Under the pieces are notes generated by a model that did not search any database, was not told where the DNA came from, and saw only the letters and a program-made list of their open reading frames with translations. Source: Paracoccus salipaludis (GTDB lineage Bacteria; Pseudomonadota; Alphaproteobacteria; Rhodobacterales; Rhodobacteraceae). From it: a stretch of DNA of 64,000 bases. Positions 15,681-29,804 of the stretch are shown here, one piece after another. The stretch lies in the NCBI RefSeq assembly GCF_002287065.1, contig NZ_NSJZ01000002.1, positions 434,001 to 498,000 of the forward strand, given 5' to 3'. Each line of letters opens with the position of its first letter. Positions within the stretch are counted from its first letter, which is position 1. The translations under genes were made by a program, and so were the position numbers.

Positions 15681-16496
15681 TCAGGCGCTCATTGTCGCGC
15701 TGAGGAATTGGCGCAGCCGGTCGGTCCGGGGTGCGCGGAAAATCTGGTCGGGCGGGCCTTCCTCCTCGATCCGGCCCTGGTGCAGGAACACCACGTGATT
15801 GCTGACATCGGCCGCCAGCCGCATGTCATGGGTGACGAGGATCATGGTGCGATGCTCGGCCGCGAGGTCCTTGATGACCTTGACGACCTCCTGCTGCAGT
15901 TCGGGGTCGAGCGCGCTGGTGGGCTCGTCGAACAGAAGCGCCCGCGGCTCCATGCAAAGCGCGCGCGCGATGGCGGCGCGCTGCTGCTGGCCGCCCGAAA
16001 GCTGCGCGGGCCAGGCGTCGGCCTTGTCGCCGATGCCGACCTTGTCCAGCAGCTTGCGGGCGCGCGCCTCGACCTGAGCGGCCGGCTGGCCCAGCACGGT
16101 GACGGGCGCCTCCATCACGTTCTGCAGGATGGTCATGTGGGACCAGAGATTGAACTGCTGGAACACCATCGAAAGATTGGTGCGCAAGCGGCGGACCTGC
16201 GCCCGGTCGGCGGGCTGGCGGTCGGGACCGGTTCCGGTCCAGCGGACGGGCTCGCCCTCGATCACGATCTCGCCGGCCTGGCTGATCTCAAGCAGGTTGC
16301 AGCAGCGCAGCAGCGTGGACTTTCCCGACCCGGACGAGCCGATCAGCGTGACGACATGGCCGCGGGGCGCCGTCATGTCCACGCCCTTGAGCACCTGCAG
16401 CGCGCCATAGGCCTTGTGCAGCCCGCAGATCTGGATGACCGGAACGGGCGCTGCGTCTTCCGCGGGCCGGTGAGGATGAGGGACTTGCGCTGTCAT
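15681..16496 (-). CDS. Polar amino-acid ABC transporter ATP-binding protein
   Basis: Cytoplasmic ATPase of 271 aa that energises the importer encoded downstream. Walker A GSSGSGKST is at residues 53-61, then the Q-loop (MVFQQFNLW), signature LSGGQQQR, Walker B LLFDEPTSALD and the switch histidine in LVTHDM. It is closest in pattern to HisP/OccP-type ATPases. It is the first gene of the operon ATPase, binding protein, permease, permease, PuuA-like ligase. The promoter probably lies in the 66-bp gap upstream, unless it reads through from the terB-like gene. Confidence 0.9.
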   Translation of the reverse strand: MTAQVPHPHRPAEDAAPVPVIQICGLHKAYGALQVLKGVDMTAPRGHVVTLIGSSGSGKSTLLRCCNLLEISQAGEIVIEGEPVRWTGTGPDRQPADRAQVRRLRTNLSMVFQQFNLWSHMTILQNVMEAPVTVLGQPAAQVEARARKLLDKVGIGDKADAWPAQLSGGQQQRAAIARALCMEPRALLFDEPTSALDPELQQEVVKVIKDLAAEHRTMILVTHDMRLAADVSNHVVFLHQGRIEEEGPPDQIFRAPRTDRLRQFLSATMSA

Positions 16497-16562
16497 GGCC
16501 TGCGCATCTGGCGTGAATCCGGGCCGGATTGCAACGGGGATATGGGCGCGCGGGACGTGCCG

Positions 16563-17018
16563 TCAGCGGCCCGACGCCGCCTGGGCGACCTGCTGGCGCA
16601 ACTGCGCGCTTTCGACATCGCTGACGCCCAGAAGGCTGGCAACCAGCCGGATCATCGCGTCCTCGTCGGGGCTGCGGACGGCGTCGGACAGGGCAACCTC
16701 CCAAAGCGTTTCGATGATCCAGGCCCGCTCCTCAAGCGCGATGCGGTCCTTGATGGCGCGTGTGAAGCGGACGGTGTCGGGGGCCTCGGCCTCGATCATC
16801 TCGGCGGCCGCGCGGCGGTCGGCCGCGTCGGCCGGGGACAGGCCCCGGCGGCGTGCCAGCAGCGCGTCGATATGGGCGCGTTCGTTCTTGCCGTAATGAT
16901 TGTCGGCACGGGCGATCCGCACCATCAATGCGGCGATCGCAACCTCCGCGTCATCATGCGACAGCGTGGTTTCCCGGGGGGCGTCCCCCAGCAGACGGGG
17001 TAGAAGGCTACGGAACAT
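16563..17018 (-). CDS. TerB-like protein
   Basis: A 151-aa soluble helical protein. The segment AIAALMVRIARADNHYGKNERAHIDALLARR matches the TerB fold, in which paired acidic residues in a helical bundle bind metal. The second half repeats the pattern (LEERAWIIETLWEVALSDAVRSPDEDAMIRLVASLLGVS). Despite the tellurite-resistance name, stand-alone TerB homologues have no settled function. It lies in a minus-strand run with the DUF1330 and ppk2 genes and may share their transcript. Confidence 0.75.
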   Translation of the reverse strand: MFRSLLPRLLGDAPRETTLSHDDAEVAIAALMVRIARADNHYGKNERAHIDALLARRRGLSPADAADRRAAAEMIEAEAPDTVRFTRAIKDRIALEERAWIIETLWEVALSDAVRSPDEDAMIRLVASLLGVSDVESAQLRQQVAQAASGR

Positions 17019-17064
17019 GGACTGATTATCGATGTCCTTTCAAACCTTCGCAAGTTAAAGAAGA

Positions 17065-17382
17065 TCAGTTGCTTCCGCCGGTGTCGTCCGGCTGGTCCCA
17101 CCCGTCCACGATCGCAAGGTCGGCGGTGCTGACGGGCTGCCGCAGCGCCAGCGCCGCCTGGTACTCGGGACTGCGATAGCAGGCCTCGGCTGCGTCGCGC
17201 GACGGGAACTCGATCACCACGGCGCGGGGGCGGAGCGCCCCCTCCATCACCTGCTGCTCGCCGCCCCGGACCAGGAAGCGCGCGCCGTACTTCTGGAAGG
17301 CGGCCGCGTTGGCCTGGCGATAGGCCGCATAGGCCTCGGGGTCGTCAACGCTGACATGGGCGATCCAGTAGGCCTTGGGCAT
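17065..17382 (-). CDS. DUF1330 family protein (dimeric alpha-beta barrel)
   Basis: A 105-aa protein starting MPKAYWIAHVSVDDPEAYAAYRQANAAAF, with LVRGGEQQVMEGALRPRAVVIEFPSRDAAEACYRSPEYQAAL. This is the standard DUF1330 pattern within the dimeric alpha/beta-barrel superfamily. No catalytic role is established for the family. The gene begins 9 nt after ppk2 and is probably its operon partner. Confidence 0.85.
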   Translation of the reverse strand: MPKAYWIAHVSVDDPEAYAAYRQANAAAFQKYGARFLVRGGEQQVMEGALRPRAVVIEFPSRDAAEACYRSPEYQAALALRQPVSTADLAIVDGWDQPDDTGGSN

Positions 17383-17391
17383 GGTGTGCTT

Positions 17392-18288
17392 TCAATAGAG
17401 TTCGGGAACGTAGAGTTCGCGCGGCAGGACATCACGTTCGTAATCCGGGTTGAAGACCCGGTCGGGCAGGGTGATCGTCTCGTGCTGGACGTCGGTGTAG
17501 GGGATCAACCCCAGCAGGTGGCCGATGCAGTTCAACCGGGCCCGCTTCTTGTCGTTGCCCGGCACGATGTACCATGGCGCCTCGGGGATCGAGGTGCGCT
17601 CGAACATGTCCTCCTTGGCCTTGGTGTAGGCCTCCCAGCGGACACGGGACTGCAGGTCCATGGGGGACAGCTTCCACTGCTTCAGCGGATCGTGGATGCG
17701 CATCAGGAAGCGCATCTGCTGTTCGACGTCCGTGATCGAGAACCAGTATTTCACCAGCCGGATGCCGGACCGGACCAGCATCCGCTCGAACTCGGGGACG
17801 TCGCGGAAGAACTGCTCGACCTGGTCCTCGGTGGCGAAGCCCATCACGCGTTCGACGCCCGCGCGGTTGTACCAGCTGCGGTCGAACAGCACGATCTCGC
17901 CGCCCGCGGGCAGGTGAGGGACGTAGCGCTGGAAATACCATTGCGTCTTTTCGCGGTCCGACGGGGCGGGCAGGGCGACGGTGCGCACGACGCGGGGGTT
18001 CAGGCGCTGGGTGATGCGCTTGATGACGCCACCCTTGCCCGCCGAATCGCGGCCCTCGAAGATGACGACAACCTTTTCCTTGTGGTGACTGACCCAGTCC
18101 TGCAGCTTGATCAGTTCCGACTGCAGCCGCACGAGCTCATGGAAATAGACCCGGCGCGGCAGCGGGTTGGGGTGCATTTCGCGATAGGCCGCGGCGATCT
18201 GCAAGGGAAGCAGCGCATCCTCGAGATCCAGCTCGAAGTCCTCGTCGAGTCCTTCGTCGATCGCAAGCAGGTCGAGGTCACTGGCCAT
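17392..18288 (-). CDS. ppk2: Polyphosphate kinase 2 (class I)
   Basis: PPK2 transfers phosphate between polyphosphate and nucleoside diphosphates, so it can regenerate GTP/ATP from stored polyphosphate. The 298-aa protein has Walker A GRDSAGKGG, the lid segment PAPSDREKTQWYFQRY, and Walker B-like VLFDRSWYNRAGVERVMGF, followed by EAPWYIVPGNDKKRARLN. A single-domain protein of this length fits class I. Two ATGs are possible (18294 and 18288). AAGGAG at 18295-18300 directly abuts the first and stands 6 nt before the second, so 18288 is preferred. Confidence 0.93.
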   Translation of the reverse strand: MASDLDLLAIDEGLDEDFELDLEDALLPLQIAAAYREMHPNPLPRRVYFHELVRLQSELIKLQDWVSHHKEKVVVIFEGRDSAGKGGVIKRITQRLNPRVVRTVALPAPSDREKTQWYFQRYVPHLPAGGEIVLFDRSWYNRAGVERVMGFATEDQVEQFFRDVPEFERMLVRSGIRLVKYWFSITDVEQQMRFLMRIHDPLKQWKLSPMDLQSRVRWEAYTKAKEDMFERTSIPEAPWYIVPGNDKKRARLNCIGHLLGLIPYTDVQHETITLPDRVFNPDYERDVLPRELYVPELY

Positions 18289-18411
18289 GTGCATCTCCTT
18301 GTCGGTCAGGCGCGGCGAGGGTGAAGCATGGATCTATGACAAGGACGTAACCGAATGATGACAATCGCCGGTTCCGACCTGCGGGGCGACCGTTCCCCCA
18401 CCGGAACGAGA

Positions 18412-18436
18412 AAGGCGCCCCGCAGAGGGGCGCCTT
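18412..18436 (-). terminator. Rho-independent terminator of clpA
   Basis: AAGGCGCCCC at 18412-18421 pairs perfectly with 18427-18436 around a GCAGA loop. It lies 15 nt past the clpA stop codon on the minus strand, and the transcript continues with TTTCTCG. Confidence 0.8.
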
Positions 18437-18451
18437 CCACCTGTTCTTGTC

Positions 18452-20767
<2,316 letters not shown>

Positions 20768-20953
20768 GGCACTGCTCCTGTCAGTCGACTGGCGGTCTGG
20801 GGCCCGCGAGGATCCCACCTGACCAGACTGTCACGATAAGATTTAGAATTGGTGCATTTCGGCGCGGCGCAAGGGATTCGTTGAGATGACGCGGCCGATA
20901 AGCCCAAGGTTGAGGCAGATGTGATCACGACGCCTCATGCTTTCAAGCACCCG

Positions 20954-21691
20954 TCACCCCCGGAACGAGTCCTTGGCCGCGCGCAGCCGCGTGAAGCTGT
21001 CCAGCGGGGACTCGTCCGGCTGCGCCAGTTCGGCTGCGCGCAGGAAGGGATTGGTGGCCTTTTCATCGCCAAGCGTCGCGGGCGAGGCGGGGCGGTCCCC
21101 CGCCATCGTGGCGTCCAGCCGCTGGCGCAGCGCCTGGTTCCCGGAGTCCACCGACAGCGCGAAGGCGCCGTTCCCGCGGGCATAATCATGGCCCGAGCAG
21201 ACCAGCGTATCGTCCGGCAGGGCCGCCAGCTTGGACAGCGAGGACCACATCTGCGCGGCCGTTCCCTCGAAAAGCCGCCCGCAACCCATCGCCATCAGGC
21301 TGTCGGCGGTGAACACCAGTCCCGCGTCCGGCATGTGGAAGGCGACATGGCCGACGGTGTGGCCCGGCACGTCGATCACGTTCAGGGTCTGGCCGCAGAC
21401 CTCGGTCCACTCGCCCGTTTCCAGGGCGCGGTCCAGGGGCGGCAGGCGGCTCGTGTCGGCCATGTTCCCCCAGACCTGGGCGCCGGTCGCGGCCACGATC
21501 TCGGGCACGGCCTGGATGTGGTCGTCATGGTGATGGGTGAGCAGGATGGCGTCGAGGCTCCAGCCCCGGCCCCTCAGTTCCGAAAGGATCGGGCCCGCTT
21601 CGGGCGCGTCGATCAGCACCGTGCAGCCCCGGTCGTGGACCAGATAGGCGTAGTTGTCGGTCAGGCAGCGGATCGTCACCAGTTCGGCCAT
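20954..21691 (-). CDS. gloB: Hydroxyacylglutathione hydrolase (glyoxalase II)
   Basis: Hydrolyses S-lactoylglutathione in methylglyoxal detoxification. The 245-aa metallo-beta-lactamase-fold protein has the dinuclear-metal motif THHHDDH near residue 52, IDVPGHTVGHVAFH, LVFTADSLMAMGCGRLFEG, LVCSGHDYARGNGAFA, and a C-terminal segment binding glutathione (ATNPFLRA). It is divergent from a methyltransferase gene and 186 bp upstream of clpA on the same strand. Confidence 0.93.
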   Translation of the reverse strand: MAELVTIRCLTDNYAYLVHDRGCTVLIDAPEAGPILSELRGRGWSLDAILLTHHHDDHIQAVPEIVAATGAQVWGNMADTSRLPPLDRALETGEWTEVCGQTLNVIDVPGHTVGHVAFHMPDAGLVFTADSLMAMGCGRLFEGTAAQMWSSLSKLAALPDDTLVCSGHDYARGNGAFALSVDSGNQALRQRLDATMAGDRPASPATLGDEKATNPFLRAAELAQPDESPLDSFTRLRAAKDSFRG

Positions 21692-21791
21692 GATGTCCTC
21701 CTTGTCGGGGCGAGGTTAGGCGTGGCCGGGCGGCTTGGCAAACCGGGGGCACCGCCTTGACGCCGACGCGGTGCGGGGCCCTGATGGCGCC

Positions 21792-22601
21792 ATGCATCAC
21801 GACGTCCTCGACCTGCGCAGCTTCTATTACCAGCGCGCGCTGGGCCGGGTGGTCCAGCGCATCCTGCGCGACCGGCTGACCGCCATGTGGCCGCCCGAGC
21901 GCGCCTCGGGCATGACCGTGGCGGGTTATGGCTTCGCGGTGCCGATGCTGCGGCCCTACCTCGCGCGGGCGCGGCGGGTGACGGCGCTGATGCCGTGGCG
22001 GCAGGGCGTGATGCCCTGGCCCGCGGGCGCGCCCAACCACAGTGTCCTGTGCGAGGAAACCGCCTGGCCGCTGGAAACGGGCAGCGTGGACCGGCTGATC
22101 GTGCTGCACGGGCTGGAAACGGCGGACCATGCCGACGCGGTGCTGTCGGAATGCTGGCGCGTCCTCGGTCCCGGCGGGCGGCTGATGGTGATGGTCCCGA
22201 ACCGCGCAGGCCTGTGGGCGCAAAGCGAGGCCACCCCCTTCGGCATCGGGCGCAGCTACACGCGCGGCCAGCTCGAGGCGCAGGCGCGCGCCGCGGGCTT
22301 TGTGACCGAGGCCACGGGGGCCGCCGTCTACATCCCCCCCTCGGACCGGCGCTTCTGGCTGAAAAGCGCCCAGATGTGGGAACGGACGGGCACCCGCATC
22401 GCCTCGGTCCTGATCGCGGGCGTCGTCATCGCCGAATTCGCCAAGCAGGTGCCCGCCATGACCGGTCCCGCGCAGAAGGTGCTGGTGCCCAGCCCGCTGG
22501 AGGTGCTGGGCGGCATCCGCAAGCCGAGGCCCCTCGCACGGCCCGCGCCGCACCCCTCGGGCGGGCAGGGCAGGACCGGCATGGAGCCGCCGGACATGTG
22601 A
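21792..22601 (+). CDS. Class I SAM-dependent methyltransferase
   Basis: A 269-aa protein with a class I methyltransferase core: the SAM-binding strand VAGYGFAVPML, the acidic/hydrophobic ETGSVDRLIVLHGLETADH block, and ECWRVLGPGGRLMVMVPNRAGLWA, which is the motif typical of the UbiE/BioC-like superfamily. The C-terminus is basic and Pro-rich. The ATG at 21792 is chosen over an in-frame ATG at 21735 because similarity starts at MHHDVLDLRSFY. The substrate is unknown. The gene is divergent from gloB. Confidence 0.82.
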   Translation: MHHDVLDLRSFYYQRALGRVVQRILRDRLTAMWPPERASGMTVAGYGFAVPMLRPYLARARRVTALMPWRQGVMPWPAGAPNHSVLCEETAWPLETGSVDRLIVLHGLETADHADAVLSECWRVLGPGGRLMVMVPNRAGLWAQSEATPFGIGRSYTRGQLEAQARAAGFVTEATGAAVYIPPSDRRFWLKSAQMWERTGTRIASVLIAGVVIAEFAKQVPAMTGPAQKVLVPSPLEVLGGIRKPRPLARPAPHPSGGQGRTGMEPPDM

Positions 22602-22932
22602 CGATTCGCCCCTAGACCTACATTTTGGATCCGCAAGGGAACCGGCGGCGCGCCAACGTGCTTGAAGCGCACCCGCGACGTCTTCGGGCATGGCCCGCGG
22701 CCCCTGTCCTTCGTCTTCCGGCCCGCCCTCCCGGATGTGGGACGGTTCGGTGGGCGGACGTGTCATTTTACCCCCGCGGACCAGTTGCGCGCAGAGGGTG
22801 AGTGCTGTTAGAGACGCGCCAGATTCAGGGGTGCGCCGTCCACAGGCCTGCCCTGCCGTTGTCCGCGCCCCGCGACTGACCGCCCCAAGGGCGGCCCGCC
22901 TGCGGGGTTTCGCGCAAACCAAAGGGGTGTCC
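22602..22932 (+). promoter_or_regulatory. 331-bp region upstream of the ATP synthase operon
   Basis: No gene is convincing here. A plausible sigma-70-type promoter is TTGCGC at 22785-22790, 17 bp, TTAGAG at 22808-22813, which would give a 5' leader of about 110 nt before atpH. The hexamers are weak, so this is a candidate only. No riboswitch or terminator was recognised in the stretch. Confidence 0.35.
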
Positions 22933-23492
22933 GTGGCCAATACCGCTTCGATTTCCGCAAACATCGCCGGCCGTTATGCGCAAGCCGTGTTCGACCTGGT
23001 CAAGGAGGAAGGCGCCCTCGACCGTCTCTCCACCGAGGTCGAGAGCCTGCGCGCGACGCTGGATGACAGCGCCGACCTGCGCACCCTGATCGGCTCGCCC
23101 CTGTATTCGCGCGAAGACCAGGAATCGGCCATTGTCGCGATCGCGGGCCGGATGGGCCTGTCGCCCGTGATGACCAACACCCTGCGCCTGATGGCGCAGA
23201 ACCGCCGCCTGTTCACCCTGCCGCAACTGGTCGAGCGCCTGGGCGAGCTGATCGCCGAGGAGCGCGGCGAGGTGACTGCCGATGTCGTCACCGCCGCCCC
23301 CCTGTCCGAGGACCAGCAGCGCCGCCTGACCGAGACGCTGGCGCAGAAATCCGGCCGGACCGTGAAACTGAACACCCGCGTCGATGAAAGCCTCATCGGC
23401 GGAATGATCGTCAAGCTGGGCTCGCAGATGATCGACAGCTCGATCCGCTCGAAGCTCGCTTCTCTCCAGAATGTCATGAAAGAGGTCGGATA

Positions 23493-23493
<1 letters not shown>
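22933..23493 (+). CDS. atpH: ATP synthase F1 subunit delta, GTG start
   Basis: Delta subunit (186 aa), part of the peripheral stalk linking F1 to Fo. It has the opening [25 protein letters not shown], the middle [22 protein letters not shown] and the C-terminal signature [26 protein letters not shown]. The GTG at 22933 gives the normal length; the frame is open further upstream but has no family similarity there. It is first in the order atpH-A-G-D-C. Its stop codon overlaps the atpA ATG (TAATG). Confidence 0.95.
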
Positions 23494-25028
<1,535 letters not shown>

Positions 25029-25041
25029 GGAGAGGGGACAG

Positions 25042-27412
<2,371 letters not shown>

Positions 27413-27421
27413 GGGGGCGAC

Positions 27422-27871
27422 ATGGCCGACACGATGCAGTTCGACCTCGTTTCGCCGGAACGCAGGCTCGTCTCGGTCCCGGTGCGCGAGGTTCGCCTGC
27501 CGGGCACGGACGGCGACCTGACGGCGATGCCGGGTCACGCCGCGACGATCGTCACGCTTCGGCCGGGCATCGTCACGGTGGTGGACGCGCAGGGCACGGC
27601 GACCGAGTTCGCCGTGACGGGCGGCTTCGCCGAGATCAATGGCGAGTCGGTCAGCCTGCTGGCCGAGCGGGGCCACCCGCGGGCCGAGCTGACTCAGGAC
27701 GTCTACAACGAGATGATGCGCGACGCGCATCGCGCGCATCGGGGCGTCGAGTCGCGCCGCGAGTCGGTCGGCGATGATGTCGTGGCCGCCTCGGCCAAGA
27801 TGCTGGGCGACATGCAGGCGCTGGGAACCCATATCGGGCTGGACCCCAACCAGTCCACGGTCCCGGAATAA
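27422..27871 (+). CDS. atpC: ATP synthase F1 subunit epsilon
   Basis: Epsilon subunit (149 aa), which joins the gamma shaft to the c-ring and can inhibit ATP hydrolysis. The N-terminal beta-sandwich is clear (FDLVSPERRLVSVPVREVRLPGTDGDLTAMPGHAATIVTLRPG, then FAVTGGFAEINGESVSLLAERG). The C-terminal helical part is atypical, ending in MQALGTHIGLDPNQSTVPE, so ATP-sensing by this domain may differ. It is the last gene of the operon, followed by a strong terminator. Confidence 0.96.
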   Translation: MADTMQFDLVSPERRLVSVPVREVRLPGTDGDLTAMPGHAATIVTLRPGIVTVVDAQGTATEFAVTGGFAEINGESVSLLAERGHPRAELTQDVYNEMMRDAHRAHRGVESRRESVGDDVVAASAKMLGDMQALGTHIGLDPNQSTVPE

Positions 27872-27902
27872 GCCCGATTTCGCCGGATAGAAGAAAAGAC
27901 AG

Positions 27903-27940
27903 ACACCCCGCCCGTTCCGTCGGGCGGGGTGTTGTTGTTT
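27903..27940 (+). terminator. Rho-independent terminator of the atp operon
   Basis: ACACCCCGCCCG at 27903-27914 pairs perfectly with 27921-27932 around a TTCCGT loop, followed by TGTTGTTT. It lies about 30 nt after the atpC stop codon. Confidence 0.92.
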
Positions 27941-27989
27941 AAGTCCCTTGAAGTCGGCAGGCATGACGGGGTTTGCACAAGGGGGACGG

Positions 27990-28340
27990 ATGCTGCGGTT
28001 CAGCCATACTGCCGTTGGCGTGCAACAGGGCCGGGCGTTCCTGTTCTCGGCCTTCGAGGACAACGGGCCGATGTGGACCGGAACGGGCGCGAGGGTCCAA
28101 CATGTCCCGGTCAGCTTCCCGACGCCCTTTCTCGGCCTGCCCGCGGTCCATGTCGGCCTGTCGATGTGGGACATCTCGGTCGAGGCGAACCAGCGCGTGG
28201 ACATCGCGGCCGAGGAGGTGACGGCCACCGGCTTCACGCTGGTCTTCCGCACCTGGGGCGACACCCGCGTCGCGCGGGTGCGGGCCGACTGGCTGGCGAT
28301 CGGCCCCACCGATCACGTGGACGATTTCGCCGTCGATTGA
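27990..28340 (+). CDS. H-type lectin domain protein
   Basis: A 116-aa all-beta protein matching the H-type lectin domain (as in discoidins and snail agglutinin): FSAFEDNGPMWTGTGARVQHVPVSF, VHVGLSMWDISVEANQRVDIAAEEVTATGFTLVFRTWGDTRVARVRADWLAIG. No signal peptide is visible. The ATG at 27990 follows GGGGGACGG; an in-frame ATG at 27963 is an alternative. Such domains bind sugars such as GalNAc in known members, but the bacterial role is unclear. It lies just after the atp terminator, so it needs its own promoter. Confidence 0.8.
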   Translation: MLRFSHTAVGVQQGRAFLFSAFEDNGPMWTGTGARVQHVPVSFPTPFLGLPAVHVGLSMWDISVEANQRVDIAAEEVTATGFTLVFRTWGDTRVARVRADWLAIGPTDHVDDFAVD

Positions 28341-28343
28341 GCC

Positions 28344-29117
28344 TCAGGCGCGGTCGAGGTTGCCCGCCACCAGCGCTGTCACCTCGGCGGGATGGGTCAC
28401 GGGGGCCATGTGCCCCGCGCCCGGCACGGTCGCCCGGCGCGCATCGGGCAGGCGCGCGGCAAGCGTGTCGAAGATCTCGCCCACCACGGCGGGCGAGTCC
28501 GCGCCTGCGATCAGCAGGGAAGGGGCCCGGACAGCCTCGAGCCCGCCCAGCCGCAGGATGCCATGGACATCGGCGCTGAGCGCGGCATCCGTTTCGAGCA
28601 CCAGCGGCATCAGCTCGACCGCCGCCTGCTGCAGGCTGCGCGGCAGCGCCTCGAACCCGCCGGGCGCGCCCCAGATGCCCAGGAACAGCCGCGCGGCGGC
28701 CTCGATCCTTCCGGCGGCGGCCAGGGCGGCAAGCTCGTCGTCGAGGCTGTGCCCCGAACGCGAGGCCGCGAACAGCACCGGCTCGATCAGCGTCAGCGAG
28801 CGGACACGCCCCGGGGCCGCGACGGCCAGCCTCAGCGCGACCGTGGCCCCGATGGAATGGCCGATCAGGTCCACCGGCCCCTCGCCCAGCAGCCCCTCGG
28901 CCATGCGGGTCACGGTCGTGTGGTAGTCCTCGCCCTCGGCAGGCCGCCATGCCCCGCTGCGCCCGTGCGAGGGCAGGTCGAAGGCGGTCAGGTCCACGCG
29001 GCCGCCAAGCCGCCGCGCCATGGGATCGAAGGCGCGGCCGCTGCCCATCATGCAGTGGATCGCCAGAGCCGGGCGCGACGGATCGCCCGGCCAGTGCCGG
29101 ACATGAACCGCGCTCAC
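28344..29117 (-). CDS. Alpha/beta hydrolase
   Basis: A 257-aa alpha/beta-hydrolase-fold enzyme. The nucleophile elbow is GHSIG (in VDLIGHSIGATVAL), the acid is in LLIAGADSP and the histidine in VPGAGHMAPVTHP. An N-terminal oxyanion segment AIHCMMGSGRAF is also present. The substrate is unknown. Its ATG overlaps the stop of the HCCA-isomerase-like gene (ATGA), so the two may act together, possibly on an aromatic or glutathione-linked compound; that is inference. Confidence 0.87.
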   Translation of the reverse strand: MSAVHVRHWPGDPSRPALAIHCMMGSGRAFDPMARRLGGRVDLTAFDLPSHGRSGAWRPAEGEDYHTTVTRMAEGLLGEGPVDLIGHSIGATVALRLAVAAPGRVRSLTLIEPVLFAASRSGHSLDDELAALAAAGRIEAAARLFLGIWGAPGGFEALPRSLQQAAVELMPLVLETDAALSADVHGILRLGGLEAVRAPSLLIAGADSPAVVGEIFDTLAARLPDARRATVPGAGHMAPVTHPAEVTALVAGNLDRA

Positions 29118-29704
29118 AGCGTGGCCAGATGCCGGTCCAGGAAGTCGAGCCGGTCCTGGCCCCAGAACCGCTGGTCCGTGTCGAGGACGTGGAAGAAGGG
29201 CACCCCGAAGACGCCCGCCTCGATCGCGCGCTCGAGGTTGCGGCCATAGGTTTCGGCGCCCACGAACAGCCCCCGGTCGGCAAGGCCGGGGTCGAAGCCC
29301 GCCTGCGACAGCGCCGCGCGGATCACCTCGTCCTCGGCGATGTCGCGTCCTTCGGCGAAGCGGGCCGACAGGACCGCCCGCACCAGCCCCGCCACGTCGC
29401 CCCCCGCCTCCTGCGCGGCGATGATCGCATAGGCGGCAGGGGCGGGGTTCGTCATCGGCACGTCGATCCTGATCGGCAGGCCCAGGTGCTCGGACCAGCG
29501 CGTCAGTTCCTGCCGGCGATAGTCCATGCGCGAGGGATGGCGGCTCTGCGGCCGCGTGCCCCCGGTGCGGTCGAAAAGCTGCATGACGTCGATGGGCCGG
29601 TAGGTGATGGTCGCACCGTGGCGTTCTGCGATCTTTTCCAGCCGGTCGCCCGCGAGATAGGCCCAGGGGCTGATCGTGCTGAGGTAATAGTCGATCTGCG
29701 CCAC
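29114..29704 (-). CDS. 2-hydroxychromene-2-carboxylate isomerase family protein (DsbA-like, GST kappa type)
   Basis: A 196-aa thioredoxin-fold protein of the DsbA/kappa-GST group. It begins IDYYLSTISPWAYLAG, with Ser in the SPWAYL position used by HCCA isomerases instead of the CxxC of DsbA. The C-terminal AIEAGVFGVPFFHVLDTDQRFWGQDRLDFL is the family signature with the cis-Pro. HCCA isomerases act with glutathione in naphthalene breakdown, but many homologues are of unknown substrate. It is co-transcribed with the downstream hydrolase. Confidence 0.87.
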   Translation of the reverse strand: MAQIDYYLSTISPWAYLAGDRLEKIAERHGATITYRPIDVMQLFDRTGGTRPQSRHPSRMDYRRQELTRWSEHLGLPIRIDVPMTNPAPAAYAIIAAQEAGGDVAGLVRAVLSARFAEGRDIAEDEVIRAALSQAGFDPGLADRGLFVGAETYGRNLERAIEAGVFGVPFFHVLDTDQRFWGQDRLDFLDRHLATL

Positions 29705-29723
29705 GTTACGGCCCTCCTGCGGT

Positions 29724-29752
29724 TTGCCCGGACGCTATCGCGGTGCTAATCG
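29724..29752 (+). promoter_or_regulatory. Candidate promoter of prs
   Basis: TTGCCC at 29724-29729, a 17-bp spacer and TAATCG at 29747-29752 form a sigma-70-like pair about 50 bp before the prs ATG, in the gap divergent from the isomerase gene. Confidence 0.5.
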
Positions 29753-29804
29753 GGGCGCAATCCGGCGAATCCCGGCCGGGCGACCCTAGCGACCAAGGAC
29801 TCCC

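Noticed and set aside
20768..20953. Heat-shock (sigma-32) promoter before clpA
   Set aside because: A CTTG followed by CTAAAT and CTTATC is seen in the right region, but the hexamers and spacing do not match well enough to call.
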